Below are positions 7,946 to 15,566 of a stretch of 42,269 nucleotides of DNA, in pieces (the first letter of the stretch is position 1; each line of letters opens with the position of its first letter). The notes under the pieces were generated by a model. The model was not told where the DNA came from and made no database searches. It was given only the letters and a program-made list of their open reading frames with translations. The stretch spans positions 1 to 42,269 of the forward strand of contig NZ_ATAE01000089.1 of the NCBI RefSeq assembly GCF_000474275.2. The letters are read 5' to 3'. This DNA is from Alkalihalophilus marmarensis DSM 21297 (GTDB lineage Bacteria > Bacillota > Bacilli > Bacillales > Bacillaceae_D). The translations under genes and the position numbers were made by a program.

Positions 7946-7985
7946 AGATCCAGCCACATATTTTGCGGCTGGATTTTTGTTTTTT
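7946..7985 (-). terminator. Terminator of the sodium:alanine symporter gene
   Basis: A perfect stem AATCCAGCC/GGCTGGATC-type hairpin with T-runs on both sides, so it can work on both strands; on the minus strand it lies directly after the symporter stop codon. Open frames on the plus strand in this stretch are shadows. Confidence 0.88.
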
Positions 7986-9358
7986 TACCCTTCTTGCCTT
8001 ACACCGGTGTTTTGGGCCTTCTCTTCTCGCATTTGTTTTAAGAAGCGGTGTGTCTCAGCGACAACAACGCCTGAGAGTCCAAGAAGACCAATTAAGTTCG
8101 GAATCGCCATTAAACCATTCATAATATCAGCTACACCCCATACAACATCTAAGCTGGCACCAGCACCGACTGCTACAGCTAGAACGAATAAAACACGGTA
8201 AACTATAATCGATGTTTGAGATTTAAATAGATAGTAGAAACATTTCTCGCCGTAATAAGACCAACCTAAAATGGTTGAATAAGCAAAGAATACAAGACCT
8301 ACAGCAACGACGACTGCCCCAGCCGGCCCTAAGAAATATTCAAACGTTGCGGAAGTCAGTGCCGCACCCGTTTCGCCGCCTGTATATAAGTTACCCATAA
8401 CAAGGGCAATACCCGTAATTGAACAGATAATGATCGTATCAATGAACACTTGAGTCATTGAAACAAGCGCTTGGCGTCCTGGGTAATCGGTTTTAGCAGC
8501 AGCAGCAGCGATTGGAGCAGAACCTAGACCTGCTTCATTCGAGAATACACCACGAGCTACCCCGTATTGAATAACAACTCCGATTGCACCGCCGGCTACA
8601 GCCTGACCTGTAAAGGCATCAGAGAAAATTAATGCTACTGCACTAGGAACAAGTGCTACATTACCTAAAATTAAAATAAGTCCAGCTCCTACATAGAATA
8701 AAGCCATCAATGGAACGATAAACGCAACGGCACGGCCGATACTGCGAATACCGCCAAGTAAAACAAGTCCTGTGAAAATTGCTAATAAAATACCTGTGAT
8801 CCATGGATTAATACCCCAGTTGCTCTCAATAACAGCGGCTACTGAGTTTGATTGAACTGTATTTCCAATTCCAAACGCAGCAATGGCAGCCAGAACAGCA
8901 AATGTTACACCAAGCCATTTCATTTTCAGTCCTTTTTCGAGATAATACATCGGACCGCCAGCCATTTGACCGTTTTTATCTTTTTCACGATACTTAACAG
9001 CTAAAATAGCCTCTGCATATTTTGTTGCCATCCCAAAAATCGCAGACAGCCACATCCAAAATACAGCACCAGGTCCCCCGATTACGACTGCGGTTGCTAC
9101 CCCGGCAATGTTACCTGTACCGACAGTTGCTGCGAGTGCAGTCATTAATGATTGGAAATGGGAGATATCTCCTTCTGAACTCTTATCTTGCTTTTTGCTG
9201 AAAGCAAGCTTCAAAGCGTAAGGTAATGTTCGAAATTGAAGAAAAGCGAGACGAAATGTAAGATAAATACCCGTACCGACTAATAAAATAAGCAGCGGTG
9301 GACCCCATACAAAGCCACTGATTTCATTGATTGTCTGAATTAATCGGCTTTCTTCCAT
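7985..9358 (-). CDS. Sodium:alanine (AGCS) symporter, AlsT-like
   Basis: A 457-residue integral membrane protein with about 10-11 hydrophobic segments. The AGCS signature is clear: ALAATVGTGNIAGVATAVVIGGPGAVFWMWLSAIFGMATKYAEA, which lines the sodium and amino acid site in the family, plus FSNEAGLGSAPIAAAAAKTDYPGRQ. It imports alanine, glycine or glutamine with sodium. The open frame extends eight codons upstream, but AAGGGGG before the ATG at 9358 fixes that start. It is divergent from the GntP-type permease, with a 250-base region holding several CTAG-containing repeats between them. Confidence 0.92.
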   Translation of the reverse strand: MEESRLIQTINEISGFVWGPPLLILLVGTGIYLTFRLAFLQFRTLPYALKLAFSKKQDKSSEGDISHFQSLMTALAATVGTGNIAGVATAVVIGGPGAVFWMWLSAIFGMATKYAEAILAVKYREKDKNGQMAGGPMYYLEKGLKMKWLGVTFAVLAAIAAFGIGNTVQSNSVAAVIESNWGINPWITGILLAIFTGLVLLGGIRSIGRAVAFIVPLMALFYVGAGLILILGNVALVPSAVALIFSDAFTGQAVAGGAIGVVIQYGVARGVFSNEAGLGSAPIAAAAAKTDYPGRQALVSMTQVFIDTIIICSITGIALVMGNLYTGGETGAALTSATFEYFLGPAGAVVVAVGLVFFAYSTILGWSYYGEKCFYYLFKSQTSIIVYRVLFVLAVAVGAGASLDVVWGVADIMNGLMAIPNLIGLLGLSGVVVAETHRFLKQMREEKAQNTGVRQEG

Positions 9359-9452
9359 AATAAAACCCCCTTTTAGTTGCATTAATAGTATTAATATTCC
9401 GAAAATATACCGAGTTTGTCAAGCTCTTAAAAAAAATATGTCTGCAAGACAA

Positions 9453-9528
9453 GCTAGTTGTCATACTAGCAAGCATTTTGTCATCTATCAACTAGTTTGT
9501 AAGGTATTCTCACAATGCTAGTTTTCTA
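9453..9528. promoter_or_regulatory. Cluster of CTAG-type inverted and direct repeats
   Basis: GCTAG-ttgtcata-CTAGC (9453-9470), two TTGTCAT copies 20 bases apart (9458 and 9478), ACTAGT at about 9491 and GCTAGTT at about 9517. They lie between two divergent transporter genes and could bind a shared regulator; this is inference. Confidence 0.35.
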
Positions 9529-9544
9529 AAGAGAAAAGGGGTAT
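9521..9544 (+). promoter_or_regulatory. Candidate SigB-type promoter of the GntP permease
   Basis: GTTTTC, a 12-base gap and GGGTAT resemble the SigB general-stress consensus (GTTTAA, 12-15 bases, GGGTAT). The spacing is at the short end. Confidence 0.35.
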
Positions 9545-9616
9545 GATGTATGGATAAGAATGACATAATGATTGATTTTTTATAGAAATAGTTACATATA
9601 GTTAGGTGATGACAAC

Positions 9617-10891
9617 ATGGATATACAATTAACGATACTAGGAACGATGTTCGCTCTTATTACTACCATCGGTTTAATCCTCATCCGAGTAGCACCAGCT
9701 TATGCGATGATGACAGGTGCTTTAATCGGCGGTGTGATTGGCGGTGCTACATTAGTTGAAACAGTTGGGCTTATGATTGGCGGAGCTGAAGGAATGGTCG
9801 GTGTTGTTTTACGTGTATTAGCAGCTGGTATTCTAGCTGGCGTGCTGATTGAATCAGGCGCAGCAAAGACGATTGCCGAGTCTATATTATATAAGCTCGG
9901 AGAAACGAAAGCGTTACTTGCTGTGGCCGGTGCAACGATGGTTTTAACAGGAGTCGGCGTATTTATTGGAGTTGCTGTTTTAACAGTAGCACCAATCGCG
10001 CTTTCTATCGCTAAGCGAGCGAATTTGTCTAAGATGGCAGTACTCTTGGCGATTTCTGGCGGGGGCAAGGCTGGGAATATTATTTCTCCTAACCCAAATA
10101 CAATAGCAGCAGCAGAGGCTTTTCAAGTACCACTGACTTCTGTGATGTTTGTTGGAGTAGTACCAGCACTTTTTGGGATAGGTGCTACGTATATTTTGGC
10201 AAAAAGAATACGAAATGTTGGAGCGCCCGTTGATGATACTGAACTCTCAAGTGAGGTGAAAGGGGATTCTCCAAGCTTGGCAAAAGCCCTGACTGCACCA
10301 GGTGTAGCAATTGCTTTATTGCTTTTACAGCCATTGTTTGGCATCCATGTTGATCCGCTTTTTGCCCTTCCTATTGGGGGGATTGTTGGAGCACTCATTA
10401 TGGGGAAAGGTAAACATTTAAATGCTTATATTACATCTGGTCTTGAAAAAATGGCAGGGGTGGCTATCTTATTATTAGGCACAGGAACATTAGCTGGTAT
10501 TATCGCGCATTCCGCTTTGATTGAAGCCATCTTAAATGGGATTGATGCTTTGAGTTTACCTGCTTACTTCCTAGCGCCTATTGCAGGAATTACGATGTCA
10601 GCAGCCACGGGATCTACCGCTGCAGCGACAGCCGTAGCGGGTAATGTGTTTGCTCCGACCATTCTTGAACTTGGTATTCATGCCTTAGCAGGTGCTGCTA
10701 TGGTCCATGCAGGAGCAACTGTTCTTGATCATATGCCTCATGGGACGTTTTTTCATATTACAAGAGCAAGTGTTGGGATGGCGATGAAAGAGCGCTTTAA
10801 GTTATTGCCTTATGAAACACTTGTTGGACTAGTCATTGTGATTGTTTCTACATTAATCTTTGGCGTGTTTGGATTCTTGTTTTTTAGTTGA
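9617..10891 (+). CDS. GntP-family permease
   Basis: A 424-residue membrane transporter with about 12 hydrophobic segments. The stretch SGGGKAGNIISPNPNTIAAAEAF is a GntP-family hallmark, and the two halves repeat the pattern of glycine-rich helices. GntP proteins import gluconate and related sugar acids or small hydroxyacids by proton symport. A cre-controlled hydroxyacid dehydrogenase lies 3.5 kb away, so a C4-hydroxyacid substrate is possible, but nothing in the sequence proves it. A GTG/AGG-type ribosome site (GGTGATG) precedes the ATG. No terminator is seen directly after the gene. Confidence 0.85.
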   Translation: MDIQLTILGTMFALITTIGLILIRVAPAYAMMTGALIGGVIGGATLVETVGLMIGGAEGMVGVVLRVLAAGILAGVLIESGAAKTIAESILYKLGETKALLAVAGATMVLTGVGVFIGVAVLTVAPIALSIAKRANLSKMAVLLAISGGGKAGNIISPNPNTIAAAEAFQVPLTSVMFVGVVPALFGIGATYILAKRIRNVGAPVDDTELSSEVKGDSPSLAKALTAPGVAIALLLLQPLFGIHVDPLFALPIGGIVGALIMGKGKHLNAYITSGLEKMAGVAILLLGTGTLAGIIAHSALIEAILNGIDALSLPAYFLAPIAGITMSAATGSTAAATAVAGNVFAPTILELGIHALAGAAMVHAGATVLDHMPHGTFFHITRASVGMAMKERFKLLPYETLVGLVIVIVSTLIFGVFGFLFFS

Positions 10892-11001
10892 TCCGAACAA
10901 TGAGACTTGGTTGTAAATGAATAACTCACTTATTCCTTCGTACATACTAACAGTTGATAAAGGCCAATCTGTCTCTTTATCTAAAACGAGGAGGTATGAA
11001 G

Positions 11002-11175
11002 ATGAATAAGAACCCAAACCAAAAGCAAAAACAACAGAACAGCCAAGAAAACATGCAATATCAAGGTCCATACGATGAGGTAGAGTTTTCCAAGGAATTT
11101 GCTGATTCAGAAGATCAAGAAGCAATGGTTCGCATGAAAGAAGCAGACGCAAGAGCTGGTCAACAAAAGAAATAA
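11002..11175 (+). CDS. Small YfhD-like hydrophilic protein
   Basis: A 57-residue, highly charged protein without cysteines or membrane segments. The C-terminal half EVEFSKEFADSEDQEAMVRMKEADAR resembles the YfhD family of small Bacillus proteins, whose role is unknown; the N-terminus is rich in Asn, Gln and Lys. The start at 11002 is chosen because GAGGAGG ends seven bases upstream; an ATG six bases earlier is too close to it. A terminator follows, so it is probably transcribed alone or as a tail of the permease transcript. Confidence 0.65.
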   Translation: MNKNPNQKQKQQNSQENMQYQGPYDEVEFSKEFADSEDQEAMVRMKEADARAGQQKK

Positions 11176-11186
11176 TATAAATGGGG

Positions 11187-11222
11187 GTGCCTTTCTTTAT
11201 AAGCAGGAAGGCATCTTTTTAT
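11187..11222 (+). terminator. Terminator after the small YfhD-like gene
   Basis: GTGCCTTTC and GGAAGGCAT pair around an 11-base loop, followed by TCTTTTTAT. Confidence 0.85.
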
Positions 11223-11320
11223 TTGTATCGAACATATAGTGAAGGAAGATATGATATACATTGAATGGATTTCAAAATGAATTTCACATGAAATAAATTT
11301 GATGAAAAGGAGATCGATTA

Positions 11321-12061
11321 ATGATCAATACCGCTATTTTTGCTCACCGGGGTGCTTCGAAGTTTTTTCCAGAGAATACCATGTCAGCCTTTGAAGCGGC
11401 ACATTTATACGGGGCAGACGGGATAGAGTTTGACGTTCAGTTAAGTAAGGACCTTGTACCGGTGGTTATTCATGATACGACGTTAGAGAGAACGACCAAT
11501 GGATTAGGCAAGGTTAGTTCATATACGGTAGAACAATTAAAGAGTTTAAGCGCAGGAGAGTGGTTTGGTCCTCGTTTTAAAGATGAGGCAATTCCAACAC
11601 TCGAGGAGGTACTGATCTGGGCAAGCGAAAATGGAATGAAATTAAACATTGAATTAAAAGGGGCTATACATCAAAGAAATCATGTGATTCAGACGATTAT
11701 TCCTTTAATTAAAGACTATCAGCTCATAGATAAAGTAATTCTCTCTTCATTTGATCACCGAGTCATTTACCAAGCGATACAGCACACACCTGAGATTGAA
11801 ACAGCTGTCATTGTGACTGCCGCGCTCCATGATCCTGAGGCATATGTAAAACGTATCGTTGGAGCCCGGGGCTATCATTTTTTATCGCCGTTATTATTAG
11901 AGGAGGAAGCGAGAGATCTTATCAAGAGCGGTGTGAACATTAGACCTTATACCGTAAATGAGAGAGATCAGCTTGCTATATATATGAAGTGGGGCTGTCA
12001 AGGTGTGTTCACAGATGACCCTAAACTTGCAATTGAGGTAAGAGAGCAGCTGAATTGTTAA
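11321..12061 (+). CDS. Glycerophosphodiester phosphodiesterase
   Basis: A 246-residue GDPD enzyme with no signal peptide, so cytoplasmic (UgpQ-like). The catalytic pattern is clear: AHRGASKFFPENTMSAF at the N-terminus with the His-Arg and Glu, then GIEFDVQLSKDLVPVVIHDTTLERTTNG with the metal Glu/Asp and the second catalytic His, and LNIELKG. It releases glycerol-3-phosphate from glycerophosphodiesters, which can feed the GlpD encoded 15 kb downstream. AAAAGGAG lies well placed before the ATG. No clear intrinsic terminator follows; the hairpin repeats downstream may stop transcription. Confidence 0.93.
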   Translation: MINTAIFAHRGASKFFPENTMSAFEAAHLYGADGIEFDVQLSKDLVPVVIHDTTLERTTNGLGKVSSYTVEQLKSLSAGEWFGPRFKDEAIPTLEEVLIWASENGMKLNIELKGAIHQRNHVIQTIIPLIKDYQLIDKVILSSFDHRVIYQAIQHTPEIETAVIVTAALHDPEAYVKRIVGARGYHFLSPLLLEEEARDLIKSGVNIRPYTVNERDQLAIYMKWGCQGVFTDDPKLAIEVREQLNC

Positions 12062-12162
12062 ATGCTGTAAGGAAAAGTCACAGTTCAGTTCAAATGAATA
12101 ACAAATAATACAGTGAAATGATGTAGTGATAGATTCAAAACTTAAAGTGCCACAAACATTGG

Positions 12163-12301
12163 TTATAGCAAGCTCGCCGCTGCTGAAATATACTACGCTT
12201 TCCGTGGGGAGCTAGTGAGCTTCCTCGGGCTGTAGCCCTGTGGGATCTCAGCTCTGCTCTAGGCACCATAGGGACTCTTTTAGCATCACCTAGATTAGCG
12301 C
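12163..12301 (-). repeat. Hairpin repeat, form A, copy at 12.2 kb
   Basis: Same strand order as the copy at 12419-12553, with the shared core CCTGTGGGATCTC and GAGCTTCCTCG. The right arm is degraded (GCATCACCTAGATTAGCG in place of the usual TAGTTCATCCGCTAA). Confidence 0.75.
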
Positions 12302-12418
12302 TTTGATTGTAAATGTAGTAAAACACTTCAGTTACTTACCATTTTGTTTAATTTGCATTGCCCTACGCGATCTCACTCCTGCACATAGCTTCAAAACTTA
12401 AAATGCCTTAAACGTGGG

Positions 12419-12553
12419 TTATAGCGGACTCGCCGCTCCTGAACTATACTTCGCTTTCCATGGTGAGCTGCTGAGCTTCCTCGGGCTGTAGCCCTGTGGG
12501 ATCTCAGCTCTGCTCTAGGCACCATAGGAGTCTCCGTATAGTTCATCCGCTAA
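12419..12553 (-). repeat. Hairpin repeat, form A, copy at 12.4 kb
   Basis: A near-complete copy. Outer arms TTATAGCGG and CCGCTAA, then TGAACTATAC and GTATAGTTCA, and inner arms (CCATGGTGAGC with GGCACCATAGG; GGGCT with AGCCC) fold into one long hairpin. Confidence 0.85.
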
Positions 12554-12690
12554 GTTTTTGCTTTTTCCAGAAATGCAATGGAATGATGTAGGAAGCTCAG
12601 TTCTAATTATAATTGCTTTCATCTGCTGCGGCACTGTCCTTTAAGTTTAGATGCTGCTTATAATAAGGGCGCACCATGCAATATCCACGC

Positions 12691-12820
12691 TCCGTTGATT
12701 GGAGCGGAAGGCACCGACTCCAGCGGGATGTGCGTGACCAGGGGAGATCCCACAGGAGCGTAGCGACGAGGAAGCTCCCGGACCGCCCGCGGAAAGCGTG
12801 TGCCTGCAGTGGAAATCAAC
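12691..12820 (+). repeat. Hairpin repeat, form B, copy at 12.7 kb
   Basis: Ends in GTTGATT and AATCAAC with GGCAC and GTGCC further in; GCGGG pairs with CCCGC and GGGGA with TCCC inside, giving a long hairpin. The core GAGATCCCACAGG and CGAGGAAGCTC is identical to that of form A. Confidence 0.85.
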
Positions 12821-12887
12821 AGCTGCTGCAGGGAGGTGTTTTCTTCAGTTGCCTGAAAAGTGTGAAGACCTTGCATTAGCCAAGCAA

Positions 12888-12942
12888 CGAGAAAGTCTCC
12901 CAGACCGCCCGCGGAAAGTGTTCGCCTGCAGTGGAGATTAAC
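12888..12942 (+). repeat. Second right half of form B
   Basis: Repeats the right arm of the preceding B copy (GACCGCCCGCGGAAAG, CCTGCAGTGGA, ATTAAC) after a 67-base gap. The same arrangement occurs at 33641-33701. Confidence 0.75.
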
Positions 12943-13006
12943 CACTATTGCAGGGGACGAGCATATTAGTAATTAAACACTTGATTCCCATTTTATTTTA
13001 TTTGCA

Positions 13007-13036
13007 TTGACATTCGATCGTTATCATACATATAAT
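13007..13036 (+). promoter_or_regulatory. Strong SigA promoter of the ArsR-like regulator
   Basis: TTGACA and TATAAT, both perfect matches, 18 bases apart. The ATG lies about 47 bases downstream. Confidence 0.85.
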
Positions 13037-13054
13037 TCTATATAAATCGAATGT
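13010..13054. promoter_or_regulatory. Palindrome around the regulator promoter
   Basis: ACATTCGAT (13010-13018) and ATCGAATGT (13046-13054) form a perfect 9-bp inverted repeat centred on the -10 box. The half-site ATTCGAT recurs at 14162-14168 ahead of the exporter. Likely binding sites of the ArsR-like protein encoded next. Confidence 0.6.
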
Positions 13055-13082
13055 TTGATTATATAGTGTTTGGAGGTACCAA

Positions 13083-14126
13083 ATGGAGCCATTGAAGAAA
13101 ATGACGTTTGTATCCTCAACTGTCATTGATTTATTAGCCAGTATGCTGAGAGTAGTCAATCATGAGCAGCTAAAGGAAACTGAGGGATTAGGCGGGCAGG
13201 TGACAAAAGAGATAGAAACATGGGTGCTTGAAACAAGAAAGAAAGTACCTGAAGAAATGATGAAAGAGCTCGAAACGTTCTTTCACCATGAAAGTTACTT
13301 AGCAATCACATTAATACCCCTGATTATTAAGTATGAATTGTATAGTGATGTTCATTCGTTTCTTAGTGCATTGCACAATCTAGAGGATGAAGAACTGTAT
13401 TATTATTTCATAAATACAGGATTTGGTCCTGACGAAGAGCTAACAACGTTTTCTGATCCGAGTGCTGTGATCTCTTTTTTGAATAAATTAAATGTGCCAG
13501 AAACAGAAAAATGGAAATTAAGTTATTTAATTTTTGATGGACCGAAAACAAAGCAGCGGTTAATTAAATTAATAGAACGTTTTTATTACCATTACTACGA
13601 ATCGGTTGAGGCTCAGATAGTCAAAGATCAACAAAAGTGGATTGACACGATGACGGACTTTACCAACGAGAGAACGAAGAACTACTTTAATACATTGAAT
13701 AAACAATTTGTGATCAATGTGGAAGAGTGGGAGAAGGTCATTGTAACACCATCTTATTTTATGGATTTTTCAATGCTTTTTATGTCGATTAGAAAAATCA
13801 ACCTCACTGCATATGTACCGGGAATCAGGCATATTGAAGTGCAGGATGTCGGCAGAGGGGAGAAAGAAACATTAGAGTCTATTCGTACCATGACAGATGA
13901 AAAGCGATTTAAGATGCTTCAGCTTCTTAATAAGCAGCCCATGTATGGCTATGAATTGGCCCAGCATTTAGACGTGTCGAACTCCACGATCTCTCATCAC
14001 TTATCTGCTTTAGTAGCAAGACAATTTGTGCAGGCCAATAGGAGAGAAAATAAAGTGTACTATGAAGTAAATCAAGAAGAAATTAAGCAAGTTATTAGGT
14101 CATTAGAGCGTTTATTAATTAAATAG
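13083..14126 (+). CDS. ArsR-like winged-helix regulator with large N-terminal domain
   Basis: A 347-residue protein. Residues ~270-345 are an ArsR-type winged helix-turn-helix: DEKRFKMLQLLNKQPMYGYELAQHLDVSNSTISHHLSALVARQFVQANRRENKVYYEV. The first ~265 residues are helical and charged, without cysteine clusters for metal binding, and resemble the sensory part of longer ArsR-family proteins (DUF5937-like). It should repress its own gene and the MFS exporter encoded next, using the ATTCGAT half-sites; that is inference from position. GGAGGTACC precedes the ATG. A terminator separates it from the exporter, so each is transcribed separately. The ligand is unknown. Confidence 0.82.
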   Translation: MEPLKKMTFVSSTVIDLLASMLRVVNHEQLKETEGLGGQVTKEIETWVLETRKKVPEEMMKELETFFHHESYLAITLIPLIIKYELYSDVHSFLSALHNLEDEELYYYFINTGFGPDEELTTFSDPSAVISFLNKLNVPETEKWKLSYLIFDGPKTKQRLIKLIERFYYHYYESVEAQIVKDQQKWIDTMTDFTNERTKNYFNTLNKQFVINVEEWEKVIVTPSYFMDFSMLFMSIRKINLTAYVPGIRHIEVQDVGRGEKETLESIRTMTDEKRFKMLQLLNKQPMYGYELAQHLDVSNSTISHHLSALVARQFVQANRRENKVYYEVNQEEIKQVIRSLERLLIK

Positions 14127-14153
14127 GTGAGACCTGTCTTCATCTATTTTTTT
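14121..14153 (+). terminator. Terminator after the ArsR-like gene
   Basis: TAGGTGAGAC and GTCTTCATCTA pair with one bulge, followed by seven T. Confidence 0.75.
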
Positions 14154-14161
14154 GAAGGGAT

Positions 14162-14168
14162 ATTCGAT
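14162..14168. promoter_or_regulatory. ATTCGAT half-site ahead of the exporter
   Basis: Same seven bases as the half-sites of the palindrome at 13010-13054. It lies between poor -35 and -10 candidates (TTGAAG at 14152, TAATAG at 14177), where repressor binding would block the exporter promoter. Confidence 0.4.
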
Positions 14169-14215
14169 CTGTGTCGTAATAGACTTACAATTAAATTGAA
14201 AAGAGGTTGGCTGTA

Positions 14216-15484
14216 ATGGCAGAGCTATCAGTGGAGAAAGAAGAGTCTGCAGTCGTTCGAGAACGTTCCTTATTGAAAGAGTACCGCTTTTTGTTGTTAT
14301 TTTTCACGCTGCTTGTTTCAAGTTTAAGTGTATCCTTTTTTATGGTAGCAACCAATTGGTATGTCGTTGATTATTTAGGTGTAGAAGTAATGCTTGGTAT
14401 CGTCTTTTTTGCATCAAGTGTACCGAGACTGATCTTTATGCTGATTGGCGGGGTCATCGCCGATCGAATGAGTAAAGCTTGGGTCATGTTTCTATCAGAT
14501 TTCTTGAAAGGGCTTTTATTACTTGGTGTAATTTCTTTATTCTTTTTTGATTTATTTACGATCTGGCCGCTTGTTATCTTAGCTTTTATATTTGGTGTTC
14601 TTGATGCCTTTTTCTGGCCGGCAAGCGGTGCGATTTTACCTGAATGTGTAAAACAATCACAGTTGACTCGGGCAAATACAATTATTGATATGACCCGTCA
14701 AGGATCTATGATTGCAGGTCCATTACTAGCGGCAAGCATGCTGGCTCTAGGTGGATATGTCCTGCTTTTTGGGATAACAGCTTTATTGCTGCTTTTGGCC
14801 GGAGTCATTGATTTGGTTCTGAAAAAGAAAATACCTGAGAAAAAAGCGAGTGAAGCAGTTGCTGGTCAAACGGAAACGGTCATACAAGCAATGAAGGAAG
14901 GGTTCCACTACGTAAAGCAAAGTCCGTTCCTTCTTGCTTTAATGGCTTCAACAATCTTTCTAAACTTCTTTTTCAGCGGGCCGCTTCAGTTAGGGATGCC
15001 GATATTTGCTTCACATGTACTTCACGGAGATGAAGTGACGTATGCATTGTTAAACGGAGGAATTGCAGCTGGCATGTTAGCAGGCGGAATCATTATTGGC
15101 ATCGTCAATGTGCAGCGGAAAAGAGGATTAGTTTCAATCATAGCCATGTCATTTATAGGGCTAATGTTTTTAGGGCTTAGTTTATCAACAACCATTATAG
15201 GAAGCATGTTGTTTATTATTTTGCTCGGGGCAGCTGTTAGTATAACGAACATTCCTCTGATTACTGTTATTCAAAGCCACACAAAAGGAGAGTACCTCGG
15301 AAGAGTGATGAGTTTAACTTCTTTTGCTTCAATGGGATTGATGCCGATCTCTTACTTGTCCACTTCTATGCTTTTAGCGGCTGGCTTGCCGATTGAACAA
15401 ATTATGTTCTACAGTGCAGCAGGGCTGGTGCTTGTATGTTTAATGATCTTATGGAAAGCAGAGGCATTAAGAACGGCTGATTAG
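14216..15484 (+). CDS. MFS exporter (MFS_3 / enterobactin-exporter-like)
   Basis: A 422-residue major facilitator protein with 12 predicted membrane helices. Between helices 2 and 3 is the MFS loop motif GGVIADRMSKAWVMFLSD, and DAFFWPASGAILPECVKQSQLTRAN is typical of the MFS_3 branch of drug and siderophore exporters. A charged cytoplasmic linker (KKKIPEKKASEA) separates the two six-helix halves. An ATG at 14216 follows AGAGG with good spacing, so the upstream TTG is not used. Position next to an ArsR-like gene with shared half-sites suggests inducible export of a toxic compound; the substrate is unknown. Confidence 0.85.
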   Translation: MAELSVEKEESAVVRERSLLKEYRFLLLFFTLLVSSLSVSFFMVATNWYVVDYLGVEVMLGIVFFASSVPRLIFMLIGGVIADRMSKAWVMFLSDFLKGLLLLGVISLFFFDLFTIWPLVILAFIFGVLDAFFWPASGAILPECVKQSQLTRANTIIDMTRQGSMIAGPLLAASMLALGGYVLLFGITALLLLLAGVIDLVLKKKIPEKKASEAVAGQTETVIQAMKEGFHYVKQSPFLLALMASTIFLNFFFSGPLQLGMPIFASHVLHGDEVTYALLNGGIAAGMLAGGIIIGIVNVQRKRGLVSIIAMSFIGLMFLGLSLSTTIIGSMLFIILLGAAVSITNIPLITVIQSHTKGEYLGRVMSLTSFASMGLMPISYLSTSMLLAAGLPIEQIMFYSAAGLVLVCLMILWKAEALRTAD

Positions 15485-15566
15485 AAAGGTGTATCTTCTA
15501 GAAAATGTCGGTAAAGCTAACCTTATCAATGGTATGATTAGTTTTCTTAAGAAGGTGTTGAAAAAG

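Larger units (their letters stand above)
12062..13082. other. One-kilobase gene-free repeat locus
   Basis: No gene is supported; open frames at 12135-12326, 12658-12945 (minus) and 12676-12879 are inside repeats. The stretch holds two A-form hairpins (12163-12301 and 12419-12553), a short A fragment (near 12368-12382), one full B form (12691-12820), a second B right half (12888-12942) and AT-rich spacers. Spacer sequence before the second A form (around 12330-12352) is repeated at about 12972-13010. The last 75 bases hold the promoter of the next gene. Confidence 0.75.

Noticed and set aside
7921-8201. Plus-strand open frames across the symporter terminator
   Set aside because: They are antisense to the AGCS gene end and cross its terminator hairpin.
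12658-12945. Open frames on both strands in the 12.7 kb repeat
   Set aside because: They follow the GC-rich B hairpin and its half copy; the peptides are Arg/Pro-rich by composition and do not continue outside the repeat.
12062-13006. Repeat locus as a decayed gene or transposon with its own enzyme
   Set aside because: No transposase, integrase or reverse-transcriptase remnant can be read in any frame; only hairpin repeats and AT-rich spacers are present.
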